Position numbers and translations under genes: made by a program | Notes under the pieces: generated by a model | Told to the model about the DNA's origin: nothing | Databases searched by the model: none | The model's input: only the letters and a program-made list of their open reading frames with translations | In this document: positions 9,667 through 22,462 of the stretch, in pieces | Position numbering within the stretch: the first letter of the stretch is position 1 | Layout: every line of letters begins with the position of its first letter | Assembly (NCBI GenBank): GCA_963921795.1 | Contig: OY997650.1 | Span: 12,721,653 to 12,785,652, forward strand | Origin: Nannobrachium achirus | Lineage: Eukaryota; Chordata; Actinopteri; Myctophiformes; Myctophidae | Reading direction: 5' to 3' | Length of the DNA stretch: 64,000 bases

Positions 9667-10853
9667 TTAAGTCTTATATTTTCGATAGTGCCAATTCTTT
9701 GGTATGTTGTATAGCTCGTTGAGACAAACGTGTGGATGTGTGACACATTGCTGTGCGACCCCTGGAAGCCTACTTTTTTTCGACAAATGCAATCCTAGAT
9801 TTTTTCAAAGTGCGATAACTCGGAAACCAATAGGTTTTAAGCGCCTGTCTCTTAGTATGTTGTATAGCTCGTCGAGACGAACGCGTGGATATGAAATTAA
9901 TTATTTCTTTTTTTTTTCAGATTGTCTTCAAAACCCCCAAAATTACATAAGACTATATAGTAAGGCGTCAAAACATAGATTTTAAGTCTTACATTTCCGA
10001 TAGTGCCACTCTTTTGGTATGTTGTATAGCTCGTCGAGACGAACGTGTGCAAGTGTGGCACATTGCTGTGCGACCCCTGGAACCCTACTTTTTTTCGACA
10101 AATGTAATCCTAGATTTTTCAAAGTGCGATAACTCGGAAACCAATAGGTTTTAAGCGCCTGTCTCTTAGTATGTTGTATAGCTCTTCGAGACGAACGCGT
10201 GGATATGAAATTAATTCATTTTTTTCAGATTGTCTTCAAAACCCCCAAAATTACATAAGACTATAGTAAGGCGTCAAAACATAGATTTTAAGTCTTAAAT
10301 TTTCGATAGTGCCAATCTTTTGGTATGTTGTATAGCTCGTTGAGAAAAACGTGTGGATGTTTGACACATTGCTGTGCGACCCCTGGAACCCTACTTTTTT
10401 TCGACAAATGCAATCCTAGATTTTTCAAAGTGCGATAACTCTGAAACCAATAGGTTTTAAGCGCCTGTCTCTTAGTATGTTGTATAGCTCGTCGAGACGA
10501 ACGCGTGGATATGAAATTAATTCTTTTTTTTTTTCAGATTGTCTTCAAAACCCCCAAAATTAAATAAGACTATAGTAAGGCGTCAAAACATAGATTTTAA
10601 GTCTTAAATTTCCGATAGTGCCAATCTTTTGGTATGTTGTATAGCTCGTCGAGACGAACGTGTGCAAGTGTGGCACATTGCTGTGCGACCCCTGGAACCC
10701 TACTATTTTTCGACAAATGCAATCCTAGACAGACAGGACGGACGGACGGACGGACGGACGGACGGACTCACTCACGGACAGACAGACATTTGCTTGTTTA
10801 TAGTATGATATGGGCATAAAAGGGATTCTGGGGAATGGACTTATGGACATCTG

Positions 10854-11045
10854 TTGCAGCAGGCGGAGGGGATCGCGCCTGAACATGACGTGGACGACAT
10901 TGGCAGAAATCGACGCGTCAACGAAAACCCCGCCTTGGAGTTCACCTGTGATGTCACAGTGATGTGTCAGGGGAAGTTGGGAACCACAGTGTCAGGCATT
11001 ATAGACAGAGATACGGACAAGCTGTGGAATCACATACTAAAATGA
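10854..11045 (+). other. Exon-like open frame, copy B
   Basis: Identical in translation to 4361-4552 (62-63 codons ending in DKLWNHILK). It is preceded by the same acceptor-like TTGCAG. Function is unknown. Its preservation reflects recency of duplication. Confidence 0.35.
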
Positions 11046-12101
11046 TTTCTTTGTGGCTCCTGCTGGGTAAGGGAGGCTAGGGAGGATGGCTACGGCACTG
11101 GTCTGGACTGGTTTTAGGATGAGGTTCGAATCTCTGTGGTGTCCTGTTCATTGTTTGTTGCATTTTATTTATCTGATTTATTTGAACCAAAATTATAACT
11201 TGCATTGGGGGGGACTGAAACTGCATGTTAAAATGTGTATGCACTACTGTATGGACTTGAGTTTGTTTGGTTCCCTAATCTTCAGTCCACGAGACACTTC
11301 TGTCTCTTCTGTGTTCAGCCTTTTCTGTTTTAACTTGGAATGATGGGTCATACTAGGTTAGATGGGATTGCCCCCCCCTGTTGGCTTTAAGTAATAATTT
11401 TATTATTATTTTTTTTTAAAGAGTGGTTCCCAAATTCTTTCGCTGACCCCATCTGAACATATGTGGTATTTCTATATTTCAGAAAGATACATTTATTATT
11501 TTTAAAAAGGCAGATAGAAGCTCACAACGTGTCGTGATGTGACATTGTGAGCTCTGCTATTTTCAAATAGCCAATGTAAAGTAGTGTAATTCGGCCTAGT
11601 TGCTAAGTGAAAAGATGTTGAATGACGCAGCACACAGAGACAATATCATCATATCATCATATCATTAGTGCCCTGGAGAAGGTCAGGAATAATGTGAATA
11701 TAAATAGCTTGATGCCTGATTCAAACTTCCTTCAACATTTCCCTTCCACAATAGTGCAGCATTGAATTGTTGAGTCACCTGCTAATGTGAAACATTATCC
11801 AGCAGCACCTAATGTCCACATTTCCATGATCTAACTGTCTACTGAGGTCGGGTCTTGAACCAGCGACCTTCTGTTCACAAGGTATTCACGCTTCCCATTC
11901 ACCTACACAGACTACGCTCTCATTTGCGCAGGTTCTCAGACATTTTCATGAGACCGGAGGATGAGCGAGTGACGTCATGACTTCGTTACTCTACTACCAA
12001 CACAGAGAACAGAGTTTCTTTTTCTTATGTATTTTTCTTTTTCTTACAGCTGTCTGTCAGTCAGAAGACAGGACAGGACCACTCACACCAAACAGAGAAG
12101 T

Positions 12102-12309
12102 TGCGGGGGCGCCCACTGGCCTGGTGGTCAAGGCGCATACCACATACTTGGCTATGATGCCTGCTGGTGTCGCCGGTTCGATTCCCGATCCGGACGACCT
12201 TTGCTGCATGTCATTCCCCATCTCTCCCCATTTCCTGTCAGTCTACTGTCCTATCAATAAAGGCATAAAAGCCCAAAAACAAATCTTTTAAAAAATAAAA
12301 AAATAAAAA
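12102..12309 (+). mobile_element. tRNA-derived SINE, copy B
   Basis: Copy of the SINE at 5609-5816, with the same A box, B box GGTTCGATTCC and A-rich tail. It was multiplied with the higher-order unit and is not an independent insertion. Confidence 0.8.
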
Positions 12310-13686
12310 TTTCGACAAATTTAATCCTAGATTTTTCAAAGTGCGATAACTCGGAAACCAATAGGTTTTAAGCGCCTGTCTCTTAGTATGTTGTATAGCT
12401 CTTGATATGAAATTAATTCATTATATAAGACTATATATAGTAAGGCGTCAAAACATAGATTTTAAGTCTTAAATTTCCAATATTTTGGTATGTTGTATAG
12501 CTCGTCGAGACGAACATGTGCAACTGTGGCACATTGCTGTGCGACCCCTGGAACCCTACTTTTTTTAGACAAATGCAATCCTAGATTTTTCAAAGTGCGA
12601 TAACTCGGAAACCAATAGGTTTTAAGCGCCTGTCTCTTAGTATGTTGTATAGCTCGTCGAGACGAATGCGTGGATATGAAATTAATTCTTTTTTTTTTCA
12701 GATTGTCTTCAAAACCCCCAAAATTACATAAGACTATTAGTAAGGCGTCAAAACATAGATTTTAAGTCTTAAATTTCCGATAGTGCCACTCTTTTGGTAT
12801 GTTGTATAGCTCGTCGAGACGGACGTGTGCAAGTGTGGCACATTGCTGTGCGACCCCTGGAACCCTACTATTTTTCGACAAATGCAATCCTAGATTTTTC
12901 AAAGTGCGATAACTCGGAAACCAATAGGTTTTAAGCGCCTGTCTCTTAGTATGATGTATAGCTCTTCAAGACGAACGGGTGGATATGAAATTAATTCATT
13001 TTTTTCACATTGACTTCAAAACCCCCAAAATTACATAAGACTATAGTAAGGCGTCAAAACATAGATTTTAAATCTTACATTTTCGAATGTGCCAATCTTT
13101 TGGTATGTTGTATAGCTCGTTGAGACAAACGTGTGGATGTGTGACACATTGCTGTGCGACCCCTGGAACCCTACTTTTTTTCGACAAATGCAATCCTAGA
13201 TTTTTCAAAGTGCGATAACTCGGAAACCAATAGGTTGTAAGCGCCTGTCTCTTAGTATGTTGTATAGCTCGTCGAGACGAACGCGTGGATATGAAATTAA
13301 TTCTTTTTTTTTTCAGATTGTCTTCAAAACCCCCAAAATTACATAAGACTATAGTAAGGCGTCAAAACATAGATTTTAAGTCTTAAATTTCCGATAGTGC
13401 CACTCTTTTGGTATGTTGTATAGCTCGTCAAGACGAATGTGTGGATGTGTGACACATTGCTGTGCGACCCCTGGAACCCTACTTTTTTTCGACAAATGCA
13501 ATCCTAGACTTTTCAAAGTGCGATAACTCAGAAACCAATAGGTTTTAAGCGCCTGTCTCTTATTATGATGTATAGCTCTTCGAGACGAACGCATGGATAT
13601 GAAATTAATTCATTCTTTTTTAGATTGTCTTCAAAACCCCCAAAATTACATAAGACTATAGTAAGGCGTCAAAACATAGATTTTAA

Positions 13687-14129
13687 CTCATTGCATGCCA
13701 GGCCCGATAGTCCCGAGATTATTTCAATGTCTTTCCCTGCCAGGCCCGATAGTCCAGAGAATTTCCGCCATTTTGAAAAAAAAAAAAAAAAAAAAAAAAA
13801 TTCAATTTTTTTTTCTGACCCCAAAAAATGTAGTAGGCATGATAGAAATCGCGAAATTGCATGTTTAACCCCCATAGCAACCCCATCTATCAAACATGGC
13901 AGCCATCTTTGTTTACATTTTAGGAAAACATAATGGCTTCTATCTCATGAATGCCTGAACGGATTTCCATTCGGATTTTTTTGTTTGAAAGCTGTGAGCA
14001 ATGTGGACACACGTGGTGCATTATCTAGGCATGGGTGTGCATGATCCGTGCACTATGAATTACATGGAAGTCTATGAAGACCAGAGGCACCGTAGAGTAC
14101 GAAGGTATGTTAAAATGGCGGGGAATGTG
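13687..14129 (+). mobile_element. piggyBac-like MITE in satellite, copy B
   Basis: Copy of 6886-7330 with TTAA at 13683-13686 and 14130-14133. It differs from copies A and C by one visible substitution (AGTCCAGAG instead of AGTCCCGAG at about 13752) and from A by length of the A tract. Confidence 0.75.
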
Positions 14130-14262
14130 TTAAGTCTTACATTTCCGATAGTGCCACTCTTTTGGTATGTTGTATAGCTCGTCGAGACGAACGTGTGCAA
14201 GTGTGGCACATTGCTTTGCGACCCCTGGAACCCTACTTTTTTTCGACAAATGTAATCCTAGA

Positions 14263-17200
14263 TTTTTCAAAGTGCGATAACTCGGAAACCAATAGGTTTT
14301 AAGCGCCTGTCTCTTAGTATGTTGTATAGCTCTTCGAGACGAACGCGGGGATATGAAATTAATTCATTTTTTTCAGATTGCCTTCAAAACCCCCAAAATT
14401 ACATAAGACTATAGTAAGGCGTCAAAACATAGATTTTAAGTCTTACATTTTCGATAGTGCCAATCTTTTGGTATGTTGTATAGCTCGTTGAGACAAACGT
14501 GTGGATGTGTGACACATTGCTGTGCGACCCCTGGAACCCTACTTTTTTTCGACAAATGCAATCCTAGATTTTTCAAAGTGCGATAACTCGGAAACCAATA
14601 GGTTTTAAGCGCCTGTCTCTTAGTATGATGTATAGCTCTTCAAGGCGAACGGGTGGATATGAAATTAATTTTTTTTTTTTTTTCAGATTGTCTTCAAAAC
14701 CCCCAAAATTACATAAGACTATAGTAAGGCGTCAAATCATAGATTTTAAGTCTTAAATTTCCGATAGTGCCAATATTTTGGTATGTTGTATAGCTCGTCG
14801 AGACGAACGTGTGCAAGTGTGGCACATTGCTGTGCGACCCCTGGAACCCTACTTTTTTTCCGACAAATGCAATCCTAGATTTTTCAAAGTGCGATAACTC
14901 GGAAACCAATAGGTTTTAAGCGCCTGTCTCTTAGTATGATGTATAGCTCTTCAAGATGAACGGGTGGATATGAAATTAATTAATTTTTTTCACATTGTCT
15001 TCAAAACCCCCAAAATTACATAAGACTATAGTAAGGCGTCAAAACATAGATTTTAAGTCTTAAATTTCCGATAGTGCCACTCTTTTGGTATGTTGTATAG
15101 CTCGTCGAGACGAACGTGTGCAAGTGTGGCACATTGCTGTGCGACCCCTGGAACCCTACCATTTTTCGACAAATGCAATCCTAGATTTTTCAAAGTGTGA
15201 TAACTCGGAAACCAATAGGTTTTAAGCGCCTGTCTCTTAGTATGATGTATAGCTCTTCAAGACGAACGGGTGGATATGAAATTAATTCATTTTTTTCACA
15301 TTGTCTTCAAAACCCCCAAAATTACATAAGACTATAGTAAGGCGTCAAAACATAGATTTTAAGTCTTAAATTTTCGATAGTGCCAATCTTTTGGTATGTT
15401 GTATAGCTCGTCGAGACGAACGTGTGCAAGTGTGGCACATTGCTGTGCGACCCCTGGAACCCTACTATTTTTCGACAAATGCAATCCTAGATTTTTCAAA
15501 GTGCGATAACTCGGAAACCAATAGGTTTTAAGCGCCTGTCTCTTAGTATGATGTATAGCTCTTCAAGACGAACGGGTGGATATGAAATTAATTCATTTTT
15601 TTCACATTGTCTTCAAAACCCCCAAAATTACATAAGACTATAGTAAGGCGTCAAAACATAGATTTTAAGTCTTACATTTTCGATAGTGCCAATCTTTTGG
15701 TATGTTGTATAGCTCGTTGAGACAAACGTGTGGATGTGTGACACATTGCTGTGCGACCCCTGGAACCCTACTATTTTTCGACAAATGCAATCCAAGATTT
15801 TTCAAAGTGCGATAACTCGGAAACCAATAGGTTTTAAGCGCCTGTCTCTTAGTATGTTGTATAGCTCTTCGAGACGAACGCGGGGATATGAAATTAATTC
15901 ATTTTTTTCAGATTGCCTTCAAAACCCCCAAAATTACATAAGACTATAGTAAGGCGTCAAAACATAGATTTTAAGTCTTACATTTTCGATAGTGCCAATC
16001 TTTTGGTATGTTGTATAGCTCGTTGAGACAAACGTGTGGATGTGTGACACATTGCTGTGCGACCCCTGGAACCCTACTTTTTTTCGACAAATGCAATCCT
16101 AGATTTTTCAAAGTGCGATAACTCGGAAACCAATAGGTTTTAAGCGCCTGTCTCTTAGTATGATGTATAGCTCTTCAAGGCGAACGGGTGGATATGAAAT
16201 TAATTTTTTTTTTTTTTTCAGATTGTCTTCAAAACCCCCAAAATTACATAAGACTATAGTAAGGCGTCAAATCATAGATTTTAAGTCTTAAATTTCCGAT
16301 AGTGCCAATATTTTGGTATGTTGTATAGCTCGTCGAGACGAACGTGTGCAAGTGTGGCACATTGCTGTGCGACCCCTGGAACCCTACTTTTTTTCCGACA
16401 AATGCAATCCTAGATTTTTCAAAGTGCGATAACTCGGAAACCAATAGGTTTTAAGCGCCTGTCTCTTAGTATGATGTATAGCTCTTCAAGATGAACGGGT
16501 GGATATGAAATTAATTAATTTTTTTCACATTGTCTTCAAAACCCCCAAAATTACATAAGACTATAGTAAGGCGTCAAAACATAGATTTTAAGTCTTAAAT
16601 TTCCGATAGTGCCACTCTTTTGGTATGTTGTATAGCTCGTCGAGACGAACGTGTGCAAGTGTGGCACATTGCTGTGCGACCCCTGGAACCCTACCATTTT
16701 TCGACAAATGCAATCCTAGATTTTTCAAAGTGTGATAACTCGGAAACCAATAGGTTTTAAGCGCCTGTCTCTTAGTATGATGTATAGCTCTTCAAGACGA
16801 ACGGGTGGATATGAAATTAATTCATTTTTTTCACATTGTCTTCAAAACCCCCAAAATTACATAAGACTATAGTAAGGCGTCAAAACATAGATTTTAAGTC
16901 TTAAATTTTCGATAGTGCCAATCTTTTGGTATGTTGTATAGCTCGTCGAGACGAACGTGTGCAAGTGTGGCACATTGCTGTGCGACCCCTGGAACCCTAC
17001 TATTTTTCGACAAATGCAATCCTAGATTTTTCAAAGTGCGATAACTCGGAAACCAATAGGTTTTAAGCGCCTGTCTCTTAGTATGATGTATAGCTCTTCA
17101 AGACGAACGGGTGGATATGAAATTAATTCATTTTTTTCACATTGTCTTCAAAACCCCCAAAATTACATAAGACTATAGTAAGGCGTCAAAACATAGATTT

Positions 17201-17332
17201 TAAGTCTTACATTTTCGATAGTGCCAATCTTTTGGTATGTTGTATAGCTCGTTGAGACAAACGTGTGGATGTGTGACACATTGCTGTGCGACCCCTGGAA
17301 CCCTACTATTTTTCGACAAATGCAATCCAAGA
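14263..17332 (+). repeat. Tandem duplication of a five-monomer block (2 x 1,535 bp)
   Basis: Sequence at about 14263-15797 is repeated at 15798-17332; for example the rare TTTTTTTCCGACAAATGC variant occurs at both 14852 and 16387, 1,535 bp apart. The block is single in unit A (about 7465-8999) and double in units B and C, so the event happened after A separated from B/C and before B and C separated. Confidence 0.8.
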
Positions 17333-17513
17333 TTTTTCAAAGTGCGATAACTCGGAAACCAATAGGTTTTAAGCGCCTGTCTCTTAGTATGTTGTATAGC
17401 TCTTCGAGACGAACGCGTGGATATGAAATTAATTCATTTTTCTTTTTCAGATTGTCTTCAAAACCCCCAAAATTACATAAGACTATAGTAAGGCGTCAAA
17501 ACATAGATTTTAA

Positions 17514-18000
17514 AGTGATCCCTGGCTAATACGACAAATATGCCTTAATACATTATAATTGTCCTCTATAACTACAATGTAAAATTAAAAACACCTTAAA
17601 TATTTTATTTCTTCTAGAAATAGCGAATCTTTCACTCAACAGGGGAAATGCCCGTCGCAAGTTGATGATGTCATAAATGTCATGTGTCATCTATCCTTAT
17701 GGAATTTATGGCATGCATGTGCAAATAAAAACAAACTTATACTTCCTATGGTTAATATGAGCATCAAATAAATATTTCAAATGTGTTTTTTGCACATGCA
17801 TGCCATATATTCCATAAGGATATATCACACATGACATTTATGACATCATCAACTTGCGACAGGCATTTCCCCTATTGAGTGAAAGATTAGCTATTTCTAG
17901 AAGAAATAAAATATTTAAGGTGTTTTTAATTTTACATTGTAGTTATAGAGGACAATTATAATGTATTAAAGCATATTTGTCGTATTAGCCAGGGATCACT
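17514..18000. mobile_element. TTAA fold-back MITE in satellite, copy B
   Basis: Copy of 9180-9666 displaced by 8,334 bp, with TTAA at 17510-17513 and 18001-18004. It was multiplied with the unit. Confidence 0.88.
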
Positions 18001-19187
18001 TTAAGTCTTATATTTTCGATAGTGCCAATTCTTTGGTATGTTGTATAGCTCGTTGAGACAAACGTGTGGATGTGTGACACATTGCTGTGCGACCCCTGGA
18101 AGCCTACTTTTTTTCGACAAATGCAATCCTAGATTTTTTCAAAGTGCGATAACTCGGAAACCAATAGGTTTTAAGCGCCTGTCTCTTAGTATGTTGTATA
18201 GCTCGTCGAGACGAACGCGTGGATATGAAATTAATTATTTCTTTTTTTTTTCAGATTGTCTTCAAAACCCCCAAAATTACATAAGACTATATAGTAAGGC
18301 GTCAAAACATAGATTTTAAGTCTTACATTTCCGATAGTGCCACTCTTTTGGTATGTTGTATAGCTCGTCGAGACGAACGTGTGCAAGTGTGGCACATTGC
18401 TGTGCGACCCCTGGAACCCTACTTTTTTTCGACAAATGTAATCCTAGATTTTTCAAAGTGCGATAACTCGGAAACCAATAGGTTTTAAGCGCCTGTCTCT
18501 TAGTATGTTGTATAGCTCTTCGAGACGAACGCGTGGATATGAAATTAATTCATTTTTTTCAGATTGTCTTCAAAACCCCCAAAATTACATAAGACTATAG
18601 TAAGGCGTCAAAACATAGATTTTAAGTCTTAAATTTTCGATAGTGCCAATCTTTTGGTATGTTGTATAGCTCGTTGAGAAAAACGTGTGGATGTTTGACA
18701 CATTGCTGTGCGACCCCTGGAACCCTACTTTTTTTCGACAAATGCAATCCTAGATTTTTCAAAGTGCGATAACTCTGAAACCAATAGGTTTTAAGCGCCT
18801 GTCTCTTAGTATGTTGTATAGCTCGTCGAGACGAACGCGTGGATATGAAATTAATTCTTTTTTTTTTTCAGATTGTCTTCAAAACCCCCAAAATTAAATA
18901 AGACTATAGTAAGGCGTCAAAACATAGATTTTAAGTCTTAAATTTCCGATAGTGCCAATCTTTTGGTATGTTGTATAGCTCGTCGAGACGAACGTGTGCA
19001 AGTGTGGCACATTGCTGTGCGACCCCTGGAACCCTACTATTTTTCGACAAATGCAATCCTAGACAGACAGGACGGACGGACGGACGGACGGACGGACGGA
19101 CTCACTCACGGACAGACAGACATTTGCTTGTTTATAGTATGATATGGGCATAAAAGGGATTCTGGGGAATGGACTTATGGACATCTG

Positions 19188-19379
19188 TTGCAGCAGGCGG
19201 AGGGGATCGCGCCTGAACATGACGTGGACGACATTGGCAGAAATCGACGCGTCAACGAAAACCCCGCCTTGGAGTTCACCTGTGATGTCACAGTGATGTG
19301 TCAGGGGAAGTTGGGAACCACAGTGTCAGGCATTATAGACAGAGATACGGACAAGCTGTGGAATCACATACTAAAATGA
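19188..19379 (+). other. Exon-like open frame, copy C
   Basis: Third identical copy of the 4361-4552 frame. No evidence of expression can be read from the sequence. Confidence 0.35.
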
Positions 19380-20435
19380 TTTCTTTGTGGCTCCTGCTGG
19401 GTAAGGGAGGCTAGGGAGGATGGCTACGGCACTGGTCTGGACTGGTTTTAGGATGAGGTTCGAATCTCTGTGGTGTCCTGTTCATTGTTTGTTGCATTTT
19501 ATTTATCTGATTTATTTGAACCAAAATTATAACTTGCATTGGGGGGGACTGAAACTGCATGTTAAAATGTGTATGCACTACTGTATGGACTTGAGTTTGT
19601 TTGGTTCCCTAATCTTCAGTCCACGAGACACTTCTGTCTCTTCTGTGTTCAGCCTTTTCTGTTTTAACTTGGAATGATGGGTCATACTAGGTTAGATGGG
19701 ATTGCCCCCCCCTGTTGGCTTTAAGTAATAATTTTATTATTATTTTTTTTTAAAGAGTGGTTCCCAAATTCTTTCGCTGACCCCATCTGAACATATGTGG
19801 TATTTCTATATTTCAGAAAGATACATTTATTATTTTTAAAAAGGCAGATAGAAGCTCACAACGTGTCGTGATGTGACATTGTGAGCTCTGCTATTTTCAA
19901 ATAGCCAATGTAAAGTAGTGTAATTCGGCCTAGTTGCTAAGTGAAAAGATGTTGAATGACGCAGCACACAGAGACAATATCATCATATCATCATATCATT
20001 AGTGCCCTGGAGAAGGTCAGGAATAATGTGAATATAAATAGCTTGATGCCTGATTCAAACTTCCTTCAACATTTCCCTTCCACAATAGTGCAGCATTGAA
20101 TTGTTGAGTCACCTGCTAATGTGAAACATTATCCAGCAGCACCTAATGTCCACATTTCCATGATCTAACTGTCTACTGAGGTCGGGTCTTGAACCAGCGA
20201 CCTTCTGTTCACAAGGTATTCACGCTTCCCATTCACCTACACAGACTACGCTCTCATTTGCGCAGGTTCTCAGACATTTTCATGAGACCGGAGGATGAGC
20301 GAGTGACGTCATGACTTCGTTACTCTACTACCAACACAGAGAACAGAGTTTCTTTTTCTTATGTATTTTTCTTTTTCTTACAGCTGTCTGTCAGTCAGAA
20401 GACAGGACAGGACCACTCACACCAAACAGAGAAGT

Positions 20436-20643
20436 TGCGGGGGCGCCCACTGGCCTGGTGGTCAAGGCGCATACCACATACTTGGCTATGATGCCTGCTG
20501 GTGTCGCCGGTTCGATTCCCGATCCGGACGACCTTTGCTGCATGTCATTCCCCATCTCTCCCCATTTCCTGTCAGTCTACTGTCCTATCAATAAAGGCAT
20601 AAAAGCCCAAAAACAAATCTTTTAAAAAATAAAAAAATAAAAA
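20436..20643 (+). mobile_element. tRNA-derived SINE, copy C
   Basis: Third copy of the SINE in the composite insert. Pol III boxes and tail are unchanged. Confidence 0.8.
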
Positions 20644-22019
20644 TTTCGACAAATTTAATCCTAGATTTTTCAAAGTGCGATAACTCGGAAACCAATAGGT
20701 TTTAAGCGCCTGTCTCTTAGTATGTTGTATAGCTCTTGATATGAAATTAATTCATTATATAAGACTATATATAGTAAGGCGTCAAAACATAGATTTTAAG
20801 TCTTAAATTTCCAATATTTTGGTATGTTGTATAGCTCGTCGAGACGAACATGTGCAACTGTGGCACATTGCTGTGCGACCCCTGGAACCCTACTTTTTTT
20901 AGACAAATGCAATCCTAGATTTTTCAAAGTGCGATAACTCGGAAACCAATAGGTTTTAAGCGCCTGTCTCTTAGTATGTTGTATAGCTCGTCGAGACGAA
21001 TGCGTGGATATGAAATTAATTCTTTTTTTTTTCAGATTGTCTTCAAAACCCCCAAAATTACATAAGACTATTAGTAAGGCGTCAAAACATAGATTTTAAG
21101 TCTTAAATTTCCGATAGTGCCACTCTTTTGGTATGTTGTATAGCTCGTCGAGACGGACGTGTGCAAGTGTGGCACATTGCTGTGCGACCCCTGGAACCCT
21201 ACTATTTTTCGACAAATGCAATCCTAGATTTTTCAAAGTGCGATAACTCGGAAACCAATAGGTTTTAAGCGCCTGTCTCTTAGTATGATGTATAGCTCTT
21301 CAAGACGAACGGGTGGATATGAAATTAATTCATTTTTTTCACATTGACTTCAAAACCCCCAAAATTACATAAGACTATAGTAAGGCGTCAAAACATAGAT
21401 TTTAAATCTTACATTTTCGAATGTGCCAATCTTTTGGTATGTTGTATAGCTCGTTGAGACAAACGTGTGGATGTGTGACACATTGCTGTGCGACCCCTGG
21501 AACCCTACTTTTTTTCGACAAATGCAATCCTAGATTTTTCAAAGTGCGATAACTCGGAAACCAATAGGTTGTAAGCGCCTGTCTCTTAGTATGTGTATAG
21601 CTCGTCGAGACGAACGCGTGGATATGAAATTAATTCTTTTTTTTTTCAGATTGTCTTCAAAACCCCCAAAATTACATAAGACTATAGTAAGGCGTCAAAA
21701 CATAGATTTTAAGTCTTAAATTTCCGATAGTGCCACTCTTTTGGTATGTTGTATAGCTCGTCAAGACGAATGTGTGGATGTGTGACACATTGCTGTGCGA
21801 CCCCTGGAACCCTACTTTTTTTCGACAAATGCAATCCTAGACTTTTCAAAGTGCGATAACTCAGAAACCAATAGGTTTTAAGCGCCTGTCTCTTATTATG
21901 ATGTATAGCTCTTCGAGACGAACGCATGGATATGAAATTAATTCATTCTTTTTTAGATTGTCTTCAAAACCCCCAAAATTACATAAGACTATAGTAAGGC
22001 GTCAAAACATAGATTTTAA

Positions 22020-22462
22020 CTCATTGCATGCCAGGCCCGATAGTCCCGAGATTATTTCAATGTCTTTCCCTGCCAGGCCCGATAGTCCCGAGAATTTCCG
22101 CCATTTTGAAAAAAAAAAAAAAAAAAAAAAAAATTCAATTTTTTTTTCTGACCCCAAAAAATGTAGTAGGCATGATAGAAATCGCGAAATTGCATGTTTA
22201 ACCCCCATAGCAACCCCATCTATCAAACATGGCAGCCATCTTTGTTTACATTTTAGGAAAACATAATGGCTTCTATCTCATGAATGCCTGAACGGATTTC
22301 CATTCGGATTTTTTTGTTTGAAAGCTGTGAGCAATGTGGACACACGTGGTGCATTATCTAGGCATGGGTGTGCATGATCCGTGCACTATGAATTACATGG
22401 AAGTCTATGAAGACCAGAGGCACCGTAGAGTACGAAGGTATGTTAAAATGGCGGGGAATGTG
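22020..22462 (+). mobile_element. piggyBac-like MITE in satellite, copy C
   Basis: Copy of 13687-14129; TTAA at 22016-22019 and 22463-22466. It keeps the AGTCCCGAG state seen in copy A. Confidence 0.75.

Larger units (their letters stand above)
4237..10729 (+). repeat. Higher-order repeat unit A (6,493 bp)
   Basis: The unit consists of the composite insert (4237-5816) followed by about 13 satellite monomers carrying two TTAA elements (6886-7330 and 9180-9666). Compared with units B and C it lacks one monomer near 6260 (offset to B rises from 6493 to about 6801) and a five-monomer 1,535-bp duplication. It is bounded on the left by the minisatellite rather than satellite DNA, so it is the edge copy. 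Confidence 0.85.
5817..10729 (+). repeat. 306-bp satellite, block 1 (about 13 monomers)
   Basis: The head-to-tail monomer contains, in order, AAGTCTTAAATTTCCGATAG, TGGTATGTTGTATAGCTCG, GTGCGACCCCTGGAACCCTA, AAGTGCGATAACTCGGAAAC, a second GTATGTTGTATAGCTC, GAAATTAATTC, a T tract of 6-17 bases, TTCAAAACCCCCAAAATTAC and GGCGTCAAAACATAGATTTT. Spacing between equivalent points is 306 bp (for example 8562 to 8868). A truncated first monomer follows the SINE tail. Both halves carry GTATGTTGTATAGCTCGTCG, 152-154 bp apart. The length is a multiple of three, so frames can read through, but every monomer has an in-frame stop and no coding role is likely. Confidence 0.95.
10730..12309 (+). repeat. Composite insert, copy B
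   Basis: Essentially identical to 4237-5816. Sub-modules: (GACG)n 10737-10767, exon-like frame 10854-11045, hairpin about 11503-11569, minus-strand tRNA-like 11844-11921 and SINE 12102-12309. Satellite DNA ends in ..CAATCCTAGA at 10729 and resumes with TTTCGACAAATTTAATCC at 12310, so about 20 bp of monomer are present on both sides. Confidence 0.85.
10730..19063 (+). repeat. Higher-order repeat unit B (8,334 bp)
   Basis: The unit holds the composite insert, about 19 monomers, a piggyBac-like MITE (13687-14129) and a TTAA MITE (17514-18000). Unlike unit A it has one extra monomer near 12770-13075 and a tandem 1,535-bp block (14263-15797 and 15798-17332). Equivalent points in unit C lie 8,333-8,334 bp further on. 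Confidence 0.9.
12310..19063 (+). repeat. 306-bp satellite, block 2 (about 19 monomers)
   Basis: The same monomer and orientation as block 1. Monomer types alternate mainly at the second GTATG site: GTATGTTGTATAGCTCTTCG, GTATGATGTATAGCTCTTCA and GTATGTTGTATAGCTCGTCG. Types with TTTTTTCAGATTG and with TTTTTTCACATTG are interspersed. Confidence 0.95.
19064..20643 (+). repeat. Composite insert, copy C
   Basis: Copy of 10730-12309. Sub-modules: (GACG)n 19071-19101, exon-like frame 19188-19379, hairpin about 19837-19903, minus-strand tRNA-like 20178-20255 and SINE 20436-20643. The flanking satellite junctions match copy B exactly. Confidence 0.85.
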
